DNA of 44,266 bases from Verrucomicrobiota bacterium (GTDB taxonomy: Bacteria; Verrucomicrobiota; Verrucomicrobiia; Limisphaerales; UBA1319), in the NCBI GenBank assembly GCA_022709905.1, contig JAKLHY010000063.1:1-44266 (forward strand), read 5' to 3'. The position numbers and the translations under genes were made by a program. Under the pieces are notes generated by a model. That model made no database searches. It was given only the letters and a program-made list of their open reading frames with translations, and had not been told where the DNA came from. The stretch's first letter is position 1, and the number at the start of each line of letters is the position of its first letter. Below, piece by piece: positions 7,910 through 16,965 of this stretch.

Positions 7910-10672
7910 CTAGTGCGCGAGAGCAGACAGGGCTGTTTGGGCCTGTTGTTGTTTGCCTTGCCACTCGGCCAGGCGTCGTCGTTGTTCCTCGAGCACGTGT
8001 GAGGGGGCTTTTTGTGTGAAGGCGGGGTTTGCCAGCTTTTGTTCGATTCGCTCGATTTCGACAGTGATCTTGGCCAGTTCTTTTTCAAGGCGGGCTTTTT
8101 CGGCGGCGACATCAATCAAGCCTTCGAGGGGAAGGTAGACTTCGCCCAGGTCGGTTCGGGCGGTGGGAGTGCCTTTTTCGGCCTGGTGATTGGGATCCAT
8201 CGTCAAGCGTTCGGCGTTGAGGAGGATCGTCAGAACCGGGGCTTCGGATTGCAGGAGATCGCTGGACGGTTTAATGACGAAGTGGACCTTTTTATTGGCG
8301 GGGATATTGCATTCGCGTCTGAGATTGCGAGCTTGCACGACGAGGTCGTATTTGGCTTGGACGAACTGTTCGTCGCTGGGATCGAGGCCATAGTGTTCCA
8401 GGAAGTCTGTTTCGAGGGGTTTGGGCCAGGGCGCGGTCATGACGCTGGTTCCCCCCTGATTTTCCGGCATATCTTCGGCGTATCCCAGGCCGTTCCAGAG
8501 TTCCTCGGTTATGAACGGAAGGAAGGGATGGAACAATCGCAGGACATGGGAGAGGACAAAATCGATGACCGCCAGACTATTGGCCTTGCGGGCGGCGTCG
8601 GGACTGGTCATGACCGCTTTACTGGCTTCGACGAACCAGTCGCAGTATTCGTTCCAGAAGAAGCGATGCAGGATTTGGGCGGCTTCGTTGAACCGATAGC
8701 CGGCCAGAGCGTCGCTGATCTCGCGAATCGCCCGGTCCAGGCGCAACAGGATCCATTTATCGTCGCTGGTTAACAGGCCGGGTTGAATTTCGCCCTGGAC
8801 CTGGCCTCCCTGCATTTGGCGGAAGCGGCAGGCGTTCCAGAGTTTGTTGCAGAAATTGCGTCCCAATTCCACGTGCTGTTCGTCGAACAGGAGATCTTGT
8901 CCGAGCGGCGCGGAGCGCATGATACCGAAGCGCAGGGCGTCGGCGCCAAACTTGGTGATCAGATCCAGTGGATCGGGGGAGTTCCCGAGGCTCTTCGACA
9001 TTTTCCGGCCCTGTTTATCGCGGATGATGCCGGTGAAATAAACGTTTTGGAACGGTTTCCGGCCCTGGTATTCAAATCCGGCCATGATCATGCGGGCGAC
9101 CCAGAAGAAAAGAATATCGGGACCGGTGACGAGGTCGGTGGTCGGATAAAACCGTTGGAGTGTCTCGGTATTATCCGGCCAGCCCATGGTGGCAAATGGC
9201 CAGAGCCAGGAACTGAACCAGGTGTCCAACACATCGGGGTCCTGGGCAAAACCCGCGTTTTCCAGCAGGACCTGGAGTTCGCGGTCGATGGTCGCGATTG
9301 ACACGTGGTGTTTGGCGGTCTCGATTCGCGCGGGTTGTCCCCGGCGTTCGGCGGTCTGGCGCCATTCCTCCGCTTGCGGGCCATTTTCGCATGCCTTACT
9401 CCAGACGGGGATCCGGTGGCCCCACCAGAGCTGACGCGAGATGCACCAATCCCTGATGTGCCCCATCCAGTGGGTGTAGGTCTTGACCCAGCGATCCGGG
9501 TAGAACTTGATTTCTCCTTTTTCGACCGCCGCTGTGGAAGCCTCGACCGAGGGATAGCGCAGGAACCACTGCTCGCTGAGGTAAGGTTCGACCGGCACAT
9601 GGCTGCGTTCGCTATATCCCACGTTGTGGACATAATCCTCGATTTTGACGAGGAGCTTCTCCTCTTCGAGTTGTTCGATCACGGCCTGCCGGGCCTCCAA
9701 ACGGTCCAAGCCCGCAAAATCCTCGCCGGCCTCGTCGGTCATCGATCCATCGGGTCCGATGACTACGGTAAGGGGGAGGTGATGGCGCAAGGCCATTTCA
9801 TAATCGGCCGGGTCATGAGCGGGAGTGACCTTGACGCAGCCGGTGCCGAATTTCGGGTCGACGAGATCGTCGGCGATGATGGGAATGGCCTTGTTTTTGA
9901 GCGGCAGGAGGACTTTCCGGCCGATGAACGACTGATAACGTTCGTCGTGGGGATTCACCGCCACCGCTTCGTCGCCGAGCATCGTTTCGGGCCGGGTGGT
10001 TGCCACAATGACCCCCTCACTGGATAGGGCTTGGCCTTTGTCGTCGATCAACGGGTATTGGATGTGCCATAAATGCCCTTTCTCTTCGGTCATGATGACT
10101 TCTTCGTCTGAAAGGGCGGTTCGGGCGGCGGGATCCCAGTTGACCATGCGTTTGCCCCGGTAGATCAAGCCTTTGCGGTAGAGATCCACAAAAACCCGTT
10201 GCACGCATTCCGAGTAAGGGGCATCCATCGTGAATCGTTCGCGGGTCCAATCGCAGGAACATCCCAGTTTCTTGAGCTGCTGGATGATGATGCCGCCGTG
10301 TTTCTCTTTCCATTCCCATACTTTTTCGAGGAACTTGTCGCGGCCGAGGTCATCGCGGTGTTTGATGATCCCTTGTTTGCGGAGGTTTCTTTCGACGACG
10401 GCCTGGGTGGCAATGCCGGCATGATCGGTGCCGGGGAGCCAGAGCACTTCCTTGCCCTGCATCCGGGCCAACCGGGCCAGGATATCCTGAATCGTGTTGT
10501 TTAGGACGTGGCCCAACGTCAGGACGCCGGTGACATTTGGCGGCGGGATCACGATTGAATAGGATGGTTTTGGGGATTGTGGATCTGCGGTGAAACAACC
10601 GTGGTCCAGCCAGAATTGATACCATTTTGCCTCAACGGCCTGAGGTTCGTATGCCTTCGGAATTTCGGACAT
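7910..10672 (-). CDS. valS: valyl-tRNA synthetase
   Basis: A 920-residue class I aminoacyl-tRNA synthetase that charges tRNA-Val. The N-terminus has the ValRS signature PPPNVTGVLTLGH, in which LTLGH is the HIGH-box variant. GTDHAGIATQ follows. A long CP1 editing domain occupies the middle, and the KMSKS loop is GRKMSKSLGNSPDP. The anticodon-binding domain is followed by the C-terminal coiled coil typical of ValRS (EKARLEKELAKI...EEQRRRLAEW, last ~65 residues). Length is normal for the family. The gene precedes lexA on the same strand with a 90-base gap that carries the LexA box, so lexA has its own promoter. No leader structure or T-box is evident upstream. Confidence 0.97.
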   Translation of the reverse strand: MSEIPKAYEPQAVEAKWYQFWLDHGCFTADPQSPKPSYSIVIPPPNVTGVLTLGHVLNNTIQDILARLARMQGKEVLWLPGTDHAGIATQAVVERNLRKQGIIKHRDDLGRDKFLEKVWEWKEKHGGIIIQQLKKLGCSCDWTRERFTMDAPYSECVQRVFVDLYRKGLIYRGKRMVNWDPAARTALSDEEVIMTEEKGHLWHIQYPLIDDKGQALSSEGVIVATTRPETMLGDEAVAVNPHDERYQSFIGRKVLLPLKNKAIPIIADDLVDPKFGTGCVKVTPAHDPADYEMALRHHLPLTVVIGPDGSMTDEAGEDFAGLDRLEARQAVIEQLEEEKLLVKIEDYVHNVGYSERSHVPVEPYLSEQWFLRYPSVEASTAAVEKGEIKFYPDRWVKTYTHWMGHIRDWCISRQLWWGHRIPVWSKACENGPQAEEWRQTAERRGQPARIETAKHHVSIATIDRELQVLLENAGFAQDPDVLDTWFSSWLWPFATMGWPDNTETLQRFYPTTDLVTGPDILFFWVARMIMAGFEYQGRKPFQNVYFTGIIRDKQGRKMSKSLGNSPDPLDLITKFGADALRFGIMRSAPLGQDLLFDEQHVELGRNFCNKLWNACRFRQMQGGQVQGEIQPGLLTSDDKWILLRLDRAIREISDALAGYRFNEAAQILHRFFWNEYCDWFVEASKAVMTSPDAARKANSLAVIDFVLSHVLRLFHPFLPFITEELWNGLGYAEDMPENQGGTSVMTAPWPKPLETDFLEHYGLDPSDEQFVQAKYDLVVQARNLRRECNIPANKKVHFVIKPSSDLLQSEAPVLTILLNAERLTMDPNHQAEKGTPTARTDLGEVYLPLEGLIDVAAEKARLEKELAKITVEIERIEQKLANPAFTQKAPSHVLEEQRRRLAEWQGKQQQAQTALSALAH

Positions 10673-10893
10673 TGCTTTGTTCCTGGTGTTGATCCGGCCG
10701 GGGACACCCCAGAACCGGTTGCGTTTGTTTTCGACAAAAGCCGAATCATAAAGCTGGCTTTCGAGGAGAAAGTCAATGCCCGGGTTTGGCCGGGTGGCAC
10801 CGAAAACCGCGCAGAAGACGCTCCGACATAATCGAACCGCGAATCAACGCCAATAGCCGCCAATGGAAGCAAAGGTATCCGTTGGCAATCGGT

Positions 10894-11535
10894 CTAGCAC
10901 GCCAACGCATTTCCGCGGCCGCGGGGCAGCGCATCGCCCTGGCTTTGCAGGATGCCTTCGATCCGATGGTTGATTTCCTCGCGCTGTTGCGGACTCGCCC
11001 GGAGCCGGCCGATCCGTTCCCAATCGAAGTCGAGCAGTTTTTCGAGGATTTGGCGTGTGCCCGGAATACTGGACAACGTTATCAGTTCGGGCAAGAGCCC
11101 GAGTTCCCGGAGCCATTTAATTTCGAAGGCGTGAATCCATAGGGCGGAGGGGCCTTCGCGTTCCAGCAGTTCGAGGAAGCCGATCACAAGTTGGAGAGCG
11201 CCCGGCAGGGGGGTATCGGTCTCCGTCGTGGATTCGACGAGCGCGGATACATAGGCCGCTTGCTGCAATCGGCTGACATCGAGGCGGAAGCAGGCAAACG
11301 CCTTCTGGACTTGGACTTCATGGAGCGTGTGGAGATTCGAGCGCGTGTTGCGACGAAAGGAGAAATCGGCCAGAAAAAAGAGATCCAACTTCCCCCGCAA
11401 CGGCGATTTGGGGCGGCGCGCCCCCCGGGCCACCGTAGCCAGCCGGCCCTGATCCCGCGTCAGCCACCGCACGATCAGGCTGGTCTCCGTCAGAGGAAAG
11501 ACCCGCAACACCAAACCCGTGGCTTCTTCAATCAT
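10894..11535 (-). CDS. recO: DNA repair protein RecO
   Basis: A 213-residue protein starting MIEEATGLVLRVFPLTETS. The N-terminal OB fold (residues 1-80) has the RecO pattern of LxxxxxxETSLIVRWLT, RGARRPKS and an LDLFFL strand. A helical C-terminal domain follows (KAFACFRLD, ALQLVIGFLELLE, FEIKWLRELGLLPEL). RecO loads RecA on SSB-coated gaps with RecR. The open frame runs further upstream, but that extension is low-complexity, has no family similarity, and overlaps the DUF502 gene in another frame, so the ATG at 11535 is chosen. The start overlaps the upstream stop by 8 bases, indicating translational coupling in the HIT-phoH-ybeY-DUF502-recO cluster. Confidence 0.93.
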   Translation of the reverse strand: MIEEATGLVLRVFPLTETSLIVRWLTRDQGRLATVARGARRPKSPLRGKLDLFFLADFSFRRNTRSNLHTLHEVQVQKAFACFRLDVSRLQQAAYVSALVESTTETDTPLPGALQLVIGFLELLEREGPSALWIHAFEIKWLRELGLLPELITLSSIPGTRQILEKLLDFDWERIGRLRASPQQREEINHRIEGILQSQGDALPRGRGNALAC

Positions 11536-12331
11536 GAGATGAATGGACTTGCGGAGAGGCCGATGACGAACCAGGGATACGGCGGACATCGGTGATGGCT
11601 GGCCTGGCCTCCGGCGCATTGCGGACGGTCTCGGAGCCAATCGGCGACTGAGCCGTTGCTGGGACGGGGGGCGATGGCGGGATTCCGCCGCTGGCGGCCA
11701 TTTCCGGGGTGATGGCCCCGAGGCTGATGATGAATTTGATGCCATCGGCGACCGACATGTCCAATCGGGTCACGGCGGATTCGGGAAGCAGCAAGAGAAA
11801 ACCGCCCGTGGGGTTGGGTGTGGTGGGGACGAAAACACTCACGGTTTTTCCCGAGGTTGCCGCGGAAAGGTCCCGCGGTTGTTCGCCGGTAATGAATCCC
11901 ATCGCCTTCTGGCCGGGCTGAGGAAAATCGACCAGGACCACCTGCTGAAAAGAGGATTTATTGCCGCTCGAGAAGGCTTCATTCACCTGTTTGATCGTTC
12001 CGTAGATCTTGTTGAGCAACGGAACCCGAAGCATGAGACGATCGACCGCCCGGATCACCTTTTTGCCGATGTAATATCGGGCGAACTGACCGATCAAGGC
12101 GATGGAGATCATGGCCAGGAGGAGGGCGATCAGGCTCCACTGCCATTTGAAGGGGCCCAGGCCCTCGTTTTGATGGGTCCATTGGCCGGGCAGAAAGACC
12201 AGCAACAGATCGGTGATATTGGCGATCGTTCCCAGCAACCATCGGACCACCGCCAAGGAAACCACCGCCGGCAAAATGATGGCCAGGCCAGTCAGGAAAT
12301 TGGCGCGCCAGCGATGCAGAAACGTTTTCAT
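11528..12331 (-). CDS. DUF502 family membrane protein
   Basis: A 267-residue protein of the DUF502 family. The N-terminus MKTFLHRWRANFLTG leads into a transmembrane helix (FLTGLAIILPAVVSLAVVRWLLG). A second follows (LIALLLAMISIALIGQFARYYIGKK). The characteristic soluble region holds LLNKIYGTIKQV, VVLVDFP, MGFITGE, VSVFVPTTPNPTGG and a MSVADGIKFIISLG segment. The last ~50 residues are Pro/Ala/Ser-rich and poorly conserved. The family is widespread and its molecular function is not established. The ATG overlaps the ybeY stop in an ATGA, so the start is well supported; 22 codons of open frame upstream are ignored. Confidence 0.93.
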   Translation of the reverse strand: MKTFLHRWRANFLTGLAIILPAVVSLAVVRWLLGTIANITDLLLVFLPGQWTHQNEGLGPFKWQWSLIALLLAMISIALIGQFARYYIGKKVIRAVDRLMLRVPLLNKIYGTIKQVNEAFSSGNKSSFQQVVLVDFPQPGQKAMGFITGEQPRDLSAATSGKTVSVFVPTTPNPTGGFLLLLPESAVTRLDMSVADGIKFIISLGAITPEMAASGGIPPSPPVPATAQSPIGSETVRNAPEARPAITDVRRIPGSSSASPQVHSSHD

Positions 12332-12804
12332 GGCTTCGATGTTCCTCTCGAGCCCAGGGCATTCAATGAGGCTTTGGCCTCGAGAAAGCCGAGCCATCGG
12401 TTCTCCTCCCGTTTCATGCGCCGGCGCAGGACGGGCGCCTGGTCGTCGAATCCCCTGAGGTGAAGGATGCCATGGACAAGGTAGCGCGCCAGTTCGCGGG
12501 TCCAGGGCGTGCGATAACGACCGGCATTGGCCAGGACTTCGTCGAGGCAGATGAAAATGTCGCCCAAAAGTTCCTCGCTGTCCGCCCGATCCTGGTAATC
12601 GAAGGTGATGACATCGGTCGACCCCGCATGTTGGAGATGCCGTTCGTTGAGCTGGGTCATTTCGGGCGCCGCAACCAGGAAAACCCCAAGCTCATACCGT
12701 CGCACTCCCGGCATGGCGGCCAGCAGGATTCGGCACAATCGCCGGAGCCGGGGCAGGTTGACCGCCTGGACGTTCTGGCGGTTGCGTAGGTAAAGCTCGC
12801 TCAT
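12328..12804 (-). CDS. ybeY: endoribonuclease YbeY (rRNA maturation factor)
   Basis: A 158-residue UPF0054 protein involved in 16S rRNA 3'-end maturation and ribosome quality control. The signatures are STDVITFDYQD and the zinc site HGILHLRGFDD near the C-terminus. The first two metal His residues are present, but the position that is usually His (GYDH) is Asp here, a change also met in some other lineages. The ATG at 12804 overlaps the phoH stop by one base (TGATG); a TTG one codon upstream is a less likely start. It lies between phoH and DUF502, the usual neighbourhood. Confidence 0.94.
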   Translation of the reverse strand: MSELYLRNRQNVQAVNLPRLRRLCRILLAAMPGVRRYELGVFLVAAPEMTQLNERHLQHAGSTDVITFDYQDRADSEELLGDIFICLDEVLANAGRYRTPWTRELARYLVHGILHLRGFDDQAPVLRRRMKREENRWLGFLEAKASLNALGSRGTSKP

Positions 12805-13772
12805 CAAGGACGATTGGCGGTTTTCCCGCGGTGATGCTCGTAGGCGGTGATGATCCGCTGAACCAGAGGATGCCGGATGACATCGCGTTTTTGAAACTCG
12901 GTGAAGGCGATGCCCTCGAGGTTATGAAGGGCTTTCATGGCTTCGAGCAGGCCGGAGTTTTTATGGGGCGGCAGATCAATCTGTGTCGGGTCTCCGGTGA
13001 TCACGGCCTTGGCATCGAAGCCCAGCCGGGTCAGGAACATGAACATCTGCTCGGCTGTTGAATTCTGGGCTTCGTCCAGAATGACGAAGGCGTGATTGAG
13101 CGTGCGCCCCCGCATGTAGGCCAAGGGGGCGATCTCGATCACGCCGCGCTCGGTGTTTTTTTGGATCTCCTCCGCCGGGAGCATGTCGTAGAGGGCGTCA
13201 TACAAGGGGCGAAGGTAAGGATTGATCTTTTCGTAGAGATCCCCGGGAAGAAAACCGAGCGCCTCGCCAGCCTCGACGGCGGGGCGAGTGAGGATGATAC
13301 GGGACACTTTTTGTTCGCGCAGGGCGGACACCGCCATGGCCATGGCCAGGTAAGTTTTTCCGGTGCCCGCCGGTCCCACGCCGAACGTGATATCGTGGTT
13401 CTCGATCGCCTGAAGGTAACGTTGCTGTCCCAGCGTTTTGGGGATCACCACGGCTTTGCGGGTCGAGGTCTGGACGCGGGACGAGTGCAGACTCTTGAGG
13501 GCTTCGGCGCCGCTTTGTTTGACCAATTCGAGGGCGTAAGAGAAATCCCGGTTGCGAACGGGGGTGCCGGCCTTGATGGAGGCCTCGAGTTGCTGAAAAA
13601 GCTGGCGCGCCTGGACAATGCCCTCGGCGGATCCATCGAGCTGGATCCAGCCCTCGCGGGCGGTGGCCCTGACCTGCAATTGTTCTTCGATGGCCCGGAG
13701 GTTGCGGACGTCATTGTTGAACAACTGTTGAGCCAGACGCGCGGTTTCGAAGTGCAGGGTTTCGGTAGGCAT
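12804..13772 (-). CDS. PhoH-family ATPase (YbeZ/PhoH-like)
   Basis: A 322-residue protein of the PhoH/YbeZ family. An N-terminal ~110-residue region with KH-like character (LRAIEEQLQVRATAREGWIQ) precedes the P-loop ATPase. Walker A is GPAGTGKT, Walker B is VILDEAQN, and RPAVEAGEALGFLPGD and TGDPTQIDLP are family signatures. It probably acts with YbeY in RNA processing, as the adjacent overlapping genes suggest. It follows the HIT gene after a 10-base gap. Confidence 0.95.
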   Translation of the reverse strand: MPTETLHFETARLAQQLFNNDVRNLRAIEEQLQVRATAREGWIQLDGSAEGIVQARQLFQQLEASIKAGTPVRNRDFSYALELVKQSGAEALKSLHSSRVQTSTRKAVVIPKTLGQQRYLQAIENHDITFGVGPAGTGKTYLAMAMAVSALREQKVSRIILTRPAVEAGEALGFLPGDLYEKINPYLRPLYDALYDMLPAEEIQKNTERGVIEIAPLAYMRGRTLNHAFVILDEAQNSTAEQMFMFLTRLGFDAKAVITGDPTQIDLPPHKNSGLLEAMKALHNLEGIAFTEFQKRDVIRHPLVQRIITAYEHHRGKTANRP

Positions 13773-13782
13773 GGATCGAAAA

Positions 13783-14292
13783 TCAGTTGGCTGGCGTGCC
13801 GGCGAGGGTTTCCAGCGTTGATCGCAACTGGGCGGCCAGTTCGTTCAAGGCCTGGGGCAGGACGGTGGTTTGGCCCAAGACCGGCATGAAATTGGTGTCC
13901 CCGAGCCAGCGGGGCACGATGTGGATGTGCAAATGCTCCGCGATCCCCGCCCCCGCCACCTTGCCCAAGTTCAGGCCGATATTGAAGCCATCGGGCTTCA
14001 TCAATCGCTTCAAGGCCTCCTGGCATCGACAGGTCAGCCTCATCAGCTCGGTCAGTTCGTTGTCCGCCAATTCTCCGAGGTCGGCGCACTGCCGATACGG
14101 GACGATCAACAGGTGGCCGGCCGTGTATGGATACGCGTTCAGCATCGCAAAACAGCTGCGTCCCCGCGCGATCACCAGATTCTTCTCATCCTCACTCGAT
14201 CGCGCAATCTGAACAAACAACGAGGTATCCGAAGGTGGCGATTTGGGCGCCAGTATGTATTGAATCCGCCACGGGGCGTGCAATGTATCCAT
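13783..14292 (-). CDS. HIT-family hydrolase/phosphorylase (AP4A-type)
   Basis: A 169-residue protein starting MDTLHAPWRIQYILAPK. The HIT motif is HLHIHIVPRW, preceded by SCFAMLNAYPYTAGHLLIVP and GFNIGLNLGKVAGAGI. This is the pattern of the diadenosine-tetraphosphate phosphorylase-like HIT branch that starts with an APWR motif. It likely acts on dinucleoside polyphosphates or nucleotidyl-linked substrates. Codons upstream of the ATG at 14292 are unlike the family and are excluded. It is the first gene of the phoH-ybeY-DUF502-recO cluster and is divergent from the agmatinase-like gene across 111 bases that must hold both promoters. Confidence 0.92.
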   Translation of the reverse strand: MDTLHAPWRIQYILAPKSPPSDTSLFVQIARSSEDEKNLVIARGRSCFAMLNAYPYTAGHLLIVPYRQCADLGELADNELTELMRLTCRCQEALKRLMKPDGFNIGLNLGKVAGAGIAEHLHIHIVPRWLGDTNFMPVLGQTTVLPQALNELAAQLRSTLETLAGTPAN

Positions 14293-14403
14293 GGGAAACA
14301 CCTTAGTGAGATTAAAGATAAAAGTCAAAGCGCCGGACCGGAGCGCGAGTGGATGGCAGTCTGGGATCATTGACAGACCGGTGGCGGCCGGTAGACTTCG
14401 CGC

Positions 14404-15462
14404 ATGAGCTGCATTTTCGATCCGAACGCCGCCGCGGCATCTGACTCCGGGATATTTGGGCTTCCGTTTTCATACGAAGAAGCCTCGCTGGTTTATCTGC
14501 CGGTCCCGTGGGAAGCCACGACCTCTTACGGGGGAGGGACTTCCGAAGGGCCCACGGCCATCCTCGAGGCCAGTCGCCAGGTCGATCTCTTTGATGCCGA
14601 CGTGCTCCGCCCCTACGAGGCCAGACTCCATCTCCTGCCCGAATCCGAAGAGGTCCGCGAGAAGGGCAAGGCGGCCAAGGCCCAGGCGGCGCGGATCATC
14701 GCCACAGGCGGCCGGATCGAGGGACATCCCGAATTGGAAGCCGCCCTGGCAGAAGTCAACAGCGCTTGCGCCTGGATGAACAGCTATGTCCACAAGGAAA
14801 TCTCCCGACTGCTGGAAGCGGGCAAGATCCCGGCGCTCATCGGCGGGGATCACTCGACTCCATTTGGGGCGATCCAGGCGGTGGCTGAAAGGCAGTCGGA
14901 CTTGGGCATCCTCCATATCGACGCCCATTCCGACACCCGTCGGGCCTATGAGGGTTTCACGTGGTCGCATGCCTCGATCATGTTCAATGTCCTGGACAGA
15001 ATTCCCGGCGTTCATCGCCTGGTTCAGGTTGGGATTCGTGATTTTTGCGAACAGGAATGGGATTTCTGTCAGTCCCAAAAGGATCGTGTCCGGGTATTCT
15101 GGGATGCCCAGATGTGCCGTCGAAAGCTCGAGGGCCGATCATGGGCCTCGCTTGCGGACGAAATCGTCGCCGCTCTGCCCCGGAACATATGGGTCTCGTT
15201 TGACATCGACGGTTTGGACGCCCGTTTCTGTCCGCACACAGGAACCCCGGTGCCGGGCGGGCTCGAATTTGCCGAGGCCAACTACCTTCTCCGCGCGGCA
15301 GTCAAGGCGGGGCGCACTCTCGTGGGCTTCGACCTGAACGAAGTCGCTCCGGATCCCGAAGGGGCGGACGAATGGGATGCGAACGTCGGAGCCCGAATGC
15401 TCTATAAACTGACCGGTTGGACGCTGGCCAGCCAGGGACGCGCCCGGGTCTTGGAGCTTTAA
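14404..15462 (+). CDS. ureohydrolase, agmatinase/arginase family
   Basis: A 352-residue binuclear-Mn ureohydrolase. Metal-site motifs are all present: GGDHST, HIDAHSDTR, SFDIDGLDARFCPHTGTPVPGG, and FDLNEVAPDPEG near the C-terminus. The family hydrolyses guanidino compounds (agmatine, arginine, guanidinobutyrate or formiminoglutamate); agmatine is the best guess, linking it to putrescine synthesis, but substrate residues cannot be assigned by eye. It is somewhat longer than most agmatinases because of an extra helical segment at residues ~70-120. It stands alone on the plus strand and converges on the histidine kinase gene. Confidence 0.9.
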   Translation: MSCIFDPNAAAASDSGIFGLPFSYEEASLVYLPVPWEATTSYGGGTSEGPTAILEASRQVDLFDADVLRPYEARLHLLPESEEVREKGKAAKAQAARIIATGGRIEGHPELEAALAEVNSACAWMNSYVHKEISRLLEAGKIPALIGGDHSTPFGAIQAVAERQSDLGILHIDAHSDTRRAYEGFTWSHASIMFNVLDRIPGVHRLVQVGIRDFCEQEWDFCQSQKDRVRVFWDAQMCRRKLEGRSWASLADEIVAALPRNIWVSFDIDGLDARFCPHTGTPVPGGLEFAEANYLLRAAVKAGRTLVGFDLNEVAPDPEGADEWDANVGARMLYKLTGWTLASQGRARVLEL

Positions 15463-15505
15463 GCGCTTGTGATAATCTCGGGAAGGGATTCCTTCCTGGG
15501 AGGGT

Positions 15506-16951
15506 TTAGACCGGCAGGACCACAGTAAAACAAGCCCCCCCGCCGGGAGCGTTGTCGACTTCGATTCGTCCCTGGTGTTTTTCGACGAGGGAACGGGCAA
15601 TCGAAAGCCCCAATCCCAGGCCAGGTCCGTCAGAGGCCATGGCTGTCTTCGTCGAGAAACTGCTTTCGAAAATGCGTTCCCGGATATCCGGCGGGATTCC
15701 CGGGCCGGTATCCTGAATCCTCACCCAAACGTGGTGGGGAGGCAGCATCCCGCAGGAAACCATCAAGGTTCCCCCGGATTCGCCCATGGCCTCGCAGGCA
15801 TTGAGAATGAGGTTGGTCCATACCTGGTTGATTTCGCTGGGGCGGCATCGGACAGGCGGAATGTCCGGCAGATCGACGCTCAAGTTGAATTTTTTCAGGA
15901 CATAGCCAAACAAGACCAGGGTGTCACGCAGGCCTTCGCGCAAATCCACCTCGGCTTCCTCAGCCCGATCGTGGCGGCTGTAGCTTTTCAGGCTGCGCAC
16001 AATGTTGCTGATGCGTTGAGAAGCCAGGCGGATGCTGCGAATCAAGCCCCCGCCCTCATAAAAATCGGCGACCCGCTGCCAAAGGCTTGGCTGTCGAACC
16101 GCAGGCTGGCCAGCCACGTCCTGTCGCAAGCCTTCCAGAATGCCGGGTTCCAGAGTGGCCAGGACGCGCACCACGCGGCGTGGCAATTGGGAGAACTGAA
16201 TCGCCAAGGCCTCGTTGCGCTGACGCTGTTCCTCCGTCGCCAGGGATTGCCGGAGAAGCCCCGCCTGAAAAGACCGCTGAAGCAAGGACACCGTATCGGC
16301 GTCAATGGGCTCGGCCAGCACGCGCGTGAGATGGTCGGCCAGCGTCTCGGTGGCCCGCGACAACGAGGACATCGGATTGTTGATTTCGTGCGCAATGCCG
16401 GCCACCAACTGCCCCAGGGTTGCCATTTTTTCCTGCTGAATCAGCCGGTTCCGGCTGGCCCGCAGCTCGTCAATCGTCTGCTCCAACTGAAGCTTGTCGA
16501 CATTCAGTTCCCGGGTGAGTTGCGCCACCTCCAGATGCAGCCGCACCACGGCCCGGTAACGCTCGACAAGATTGCCCAGCAACAACGGCGCCACCAGCCG
16601 GTTGAAATCATGTCGTTCGTGCAGCAATTGGCCAAACCGCGCGCTGGCCATAGTCAACATCGTCCCCGGGGTGCGCGCCCGCGCCGTGAAGAAGGATGGC
16701 TCGCCGGAGCTCAACGACAATAGTCCGAGAAATTGCCCGCTCCGCAACATGCCCAGGGCGAGTTCCGAGCCGTCTTGCGCTGTCTTAGCCAGCTGGATTT
16801 CTCCCTTGATAATCAACGAAACCTTCCGGTTCAACTCGCCCTCGCGCAAAAGAACCTGTCCCGGCTGAAAAACCACCCCTTCACTCTCGGTCTCCGGCAT
16901 GGATGACAGGAGTTCGCGGATTGTTTCCAGCGGACGGATGGCAATGCTCAT
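15506..16951 (-). CDS. soluble histidine kinase with N-terminal cyclic-nucleotide-binding domain
   Basis: A 481-residue kinase with no membrane segment. Residues ~20-130 form a CRP-like cNMP-binding domain (FQPGQVLLREGELNRKVSLIIKGEIQL...GQFLG). A coiled coil (~135-175) leads to the HisKA H-box GQLVAGIAHEINNP, phosphoacceptor H188. The HATPase region has the N box NQVWTNLILNACEAM, G1 DTGPGIP, F box SSFSTKT and G2 GLGLGLSIA. An extra ~90-residue mostly helical stretch (about 205-300) separates the H-box from the SQRISNIVRSLKSYSR helix, longer than in standard kinases. The partner is the receiver protein whose gene ends 14 bases upstream. Signal and output are unknown. Confidence 0.92.
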   Translation of the reverse strand: MSIAIRPLETIRELLSSMPETESEGVVFQPGQVLLREGELNRKVSLIIKGEIQLAKTAQDGSELALGMLRSGQFLGLLSLSSGEPSFFTARARTPGTMLTMASARFGQLLHERHDFNRLVAPLLLGNLVERYRAVVRLHLEVAQLTRELNVDKLQLEQTIDELRASRNRLIQQEKMATLGQLVAGIAHEINNPMSSLSRATETLADHLTRVLAEPIDADTVSLLQRSFQAGLLRQSLATEEQRQRNEALAIQFSQLPRRVVRVLATLEPGILEGLRQDVAGQPAVRQPSLWQRVADFYEGGGLIRSIRLASQRISNIVRSLKSYSRHDRAEEAEVDLREGLRDTLVLFGYVLKKFNLSVDLPDIPPVRCRPSEINQVWTNLILNACEAMGESGGTLMVSCGMLPPHHVWVRIQDTGPGIPPDIRERIFESSFSTKTAMASDGPGLGLGLSIARSLVEKHQGRIEVDNAPGGGACFTVVLPV

Positions 16952-16965
16952 GGCCTTGGACTGGC

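Noticed and set aside
8012..8773. Plus-strand open frames opposite valS (also 8783-9301 and 9305-10027)
   Set aside because: Antisense shadows of a fully recognisable valyl-tRNA synthetase.
10894..11745. Longer recO with a 70-residue N-terminal extension
   Set aside because: The extension is low-complexity, overlaps the DUF502 coding region in another frame and lacks RecO similarity; the ATG at 11535 starts the family consensus.
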